Assembly: GCA_017475725.1 (NCBI GenBank)
Contig: JAFVFA010000087.1
Location: 1 to 6,920, forward strand
Direction: 5' to 3'
Length of the DNA stretch: 6,920 nt
From: Spirochaetales bacterium
GTDB taxonomy: Bacteria; Spirochaetota; Spirochaetia; Sphaerochaetales; Sphaerochaetaceae
Shown: piece by piece, positions 6,191 through 6,920 of the stretch
Position numbering within the stretch: the stretch's first letter is position 1
Layout of the letters: each line of letters begins with the position of its first letter
Made by a program: the position numbers and the translations under genes
Notes under the pieces: model-generated
What the model saw: only the letters and a program-made list of their open reading frames with translations
What the model was told of the DNA's origin: nothing
The model's database searches: none

Positions 6191-6219
6191 ATTATAAAGC
6201 TATTATACTTGTGTGTCTA
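6191..6219 (-). promoter_or_regulatory. Promoter of the symporter operon, apparently leaderless
   Basis: On the minus strand, TAGACA (6219-6214, 5/6) is followed by 17 bases and then a perfect TATAAT (6196-6191). The spacer is TTTGTACC (8 bases) before the ATG at 6182. A second TATAAT at 6207-6202 has no good -35 at 16-18 bases. With the first pair, transcription would start within a few bases of the ATG. No Shine-Dalgarno sequence is present. Confidence 0.6.
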
Positions 6220-6233
6220 GTTTGTATATTAAA

Positions 6234-6249
6234 CATTTTTTTAAAAATG
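6234..6249. repeat. 16-bp A/T inverted repeat upstream of the symporter promoter
   Basis: CATTTTT (6234-6240) and AAAAATG (6243-6249) are perfect inverted arms around TT, 15 bases upstream of the candidate -35. It could be an operator or an UP-element-like A/T tract. The rest of the 168-base gap 6183-6350 shows no gene and no convincing terminator for the gene that ends at 6351. Confidence 0.3.
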
Positions 6250-6350
6250 ACGGGGAAGTTTTTGAAAAAAAGTTCACGACAGACTCCGCCTGAGAGCCTG
6301 CCGTGCCGTGCTTTCGTTGTCTAAGTTCTGGATGAGGCAGTATTTGTCTC

Positions 6351-6920
6351 TCAGCCCTTGAGCAGATTGTCCATTCTGTAGTTCGCATCCGCACAGCGTC
6401 TGAGCCACATGTCGATCTCCTTCCTGATCTCGAGCTCTCTCTTCTCCGTCATGACCTTCGTCGACTTCAGGGCGTTGGACAGATAGACGAGATACATGCA
6501 CTCCTGGAAGGATTCACCTCTGAACCACCTGATTCCCTGGTACTCGTTGTGCCCGATAAGGTCAAGGAACGTCCTGTCCTCCAGAAGCTCCTCCATTGAC
6601 CTCTCCCTGGGGGATATGATGATGGCGCATCTGGAGATTATGGCCGAAGGTGCCCCGAAGAACGTCTCAAGCTGCAGGATCTGTGCGGTCCTGACGGCAT
6701 CCTCCATGGTTGACTCCGAGGTAAGGAACGGGGCCACCAGCAGACTTGCAGCCACTGTGATGACCAAGTCGTTGTCCTGGATGATGTTGCCGTTGGCGAA
6801 CACCTTGTGCTTGCAGATCTTGTCGACGCTGTTTATCAGCTGGAGCATGGTCTGCGGCTTCATGATGTGCATGTTCAGCCCTATCTTGGAGAACAGGTAG
6901 TCGAACTCCTCCATGTAGGT
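6351..6920 (-). CDS. C-terminal part of an alpha-helical protein, possibly an alpha-amylase-family tail
   Basis: The minus-strand frame stays open to the window edge (residues Thr-Tyr precede the Met encoded at 6914), so the gene very likely begins outside. About 189 residues are visible. They are predicted mostly helical and soluble, with a hydrophobic stretch VITVAASLLVAPFL (about 51-64 from that Met) and no signal or membrane anchor. The stretch HNEYQGIRWFRGESFQE (about 122-138) resembles, from memory, the helical C-terminal region of some alpha-amylase-family enzymes in anaerobes and spirochaetes, where an NEY/NEW...W(Y)FNKE motif occurs. No catalytic residues lie in this part, so function is unproven. 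It ends with a basic, charged helix (EKRELEIRKEIDMWLRR). No Shine-Dalgarno or promoter can be judged for it here. Confidence 0.75.
   Translation of the reverse strand, partial: TYMEEFDYLFSKIGLNMHIMKPQTMLQLINSVDKICKHKVFANGNIIQDNDLVITVAASLLVAPFLTSESTMEDAVRTAQILQLETFFGAPSAIISRCAIIISPRERSMEELLEDRTFLDLIGHNEYQGIRWFRGESFQECMYLVYLSNALKSTKVMTEKRELEIRKEIDMWLRRCADANYRMDNLLKG

Noticed and set aside
6184..6196. Bacteroidota-type promoter (TAnnTTTG) before the symporter
   Set aside because: TAATTTTG does fit that pattern, but the full TAGACA-17-TATAAT arrangement and the GGAGGT site of the GH2 gene favour an ordinary sigma-70 bacterium; the Bacteroidota reading remains a minor alternative.
6265..6300. Intrinsic terminator for the gene ending at 6351
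   Set aside because: There is a run of seven T on the minus strand (6271-6265), but only a 3-bp stem can be formed just upstream of it.

Overview
The window looks like part of a bacterial chromosome with about 55% GC in genes, heavy use of AGG (Arg) and ATA (Ile) codons, and strongly AT-rich intergenic DNA. The RsmE N-terminus (MRLFLLPRTF), the carboxy-terminal processing protease and the SDF-family transporter fit a spirochaete (Sphaerochaetaceae/Treponemataceae-like), possibly from an animal gut. This placement is from general resemblance only; no rRNA or marker gene settles it.

Layout: (1) positions 2-1303, plus strand: an S41 carboxy-terminal processing protease whose N-terminal membrane anchor lies outside the window, followed by an intrinsic terminator at 1331-1355. 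(2) Positions 1304-1655: a 352-base gene-free gap between two convergent genes. It contains six DnaA-box-like 9-mers, one a perfect TTATGCACA, arranged as two helically phased clusters around a 100-base segment of 77% AT. It is a candidate replication origin or other DnaA-binding locus, and is the most notable item here. (3) Positions 1656-2435, minus: rsmE, the 16S rRNA m3U1498 methyltransferase. It shares a 90-base divergent promoter region with (4) positions 2526-4190, plus: a compact cytoplasmic glycoside hydrolase family 2 enzyme with both catalytic glutamates. (5) Positions 4180-6182, minus: a two-gene operon of a divergent SDF-family symporter followed, with a TGATG stop/start overlap, by an unrecognised 8-helix membrane protein. 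(6) Positions 6351-6920, minus: the C-terminal part of an alpha-helical protein, possibly the tail of an alpha-amylase-family enzyme.

The genes do not form one pathway. There is a housekeeping part (envelope protease, rRNA methylation, possible DnaA-binding locus) and a nutrient part (beta-glycoside hydrolysis, secondary transport). Two minus-strand genes, rsmE and the symporter, lack a Shine-Dalgarno site and have a -10 element 7-8 bases before the ATG, which suggests leaderless transcripts. The GH2 gene has a clear Shine-Dalgarno site. The symporter lacks the usual sodium- and substrate-binding residues of its family, so its substrate and coupling ion cannot be assumed.
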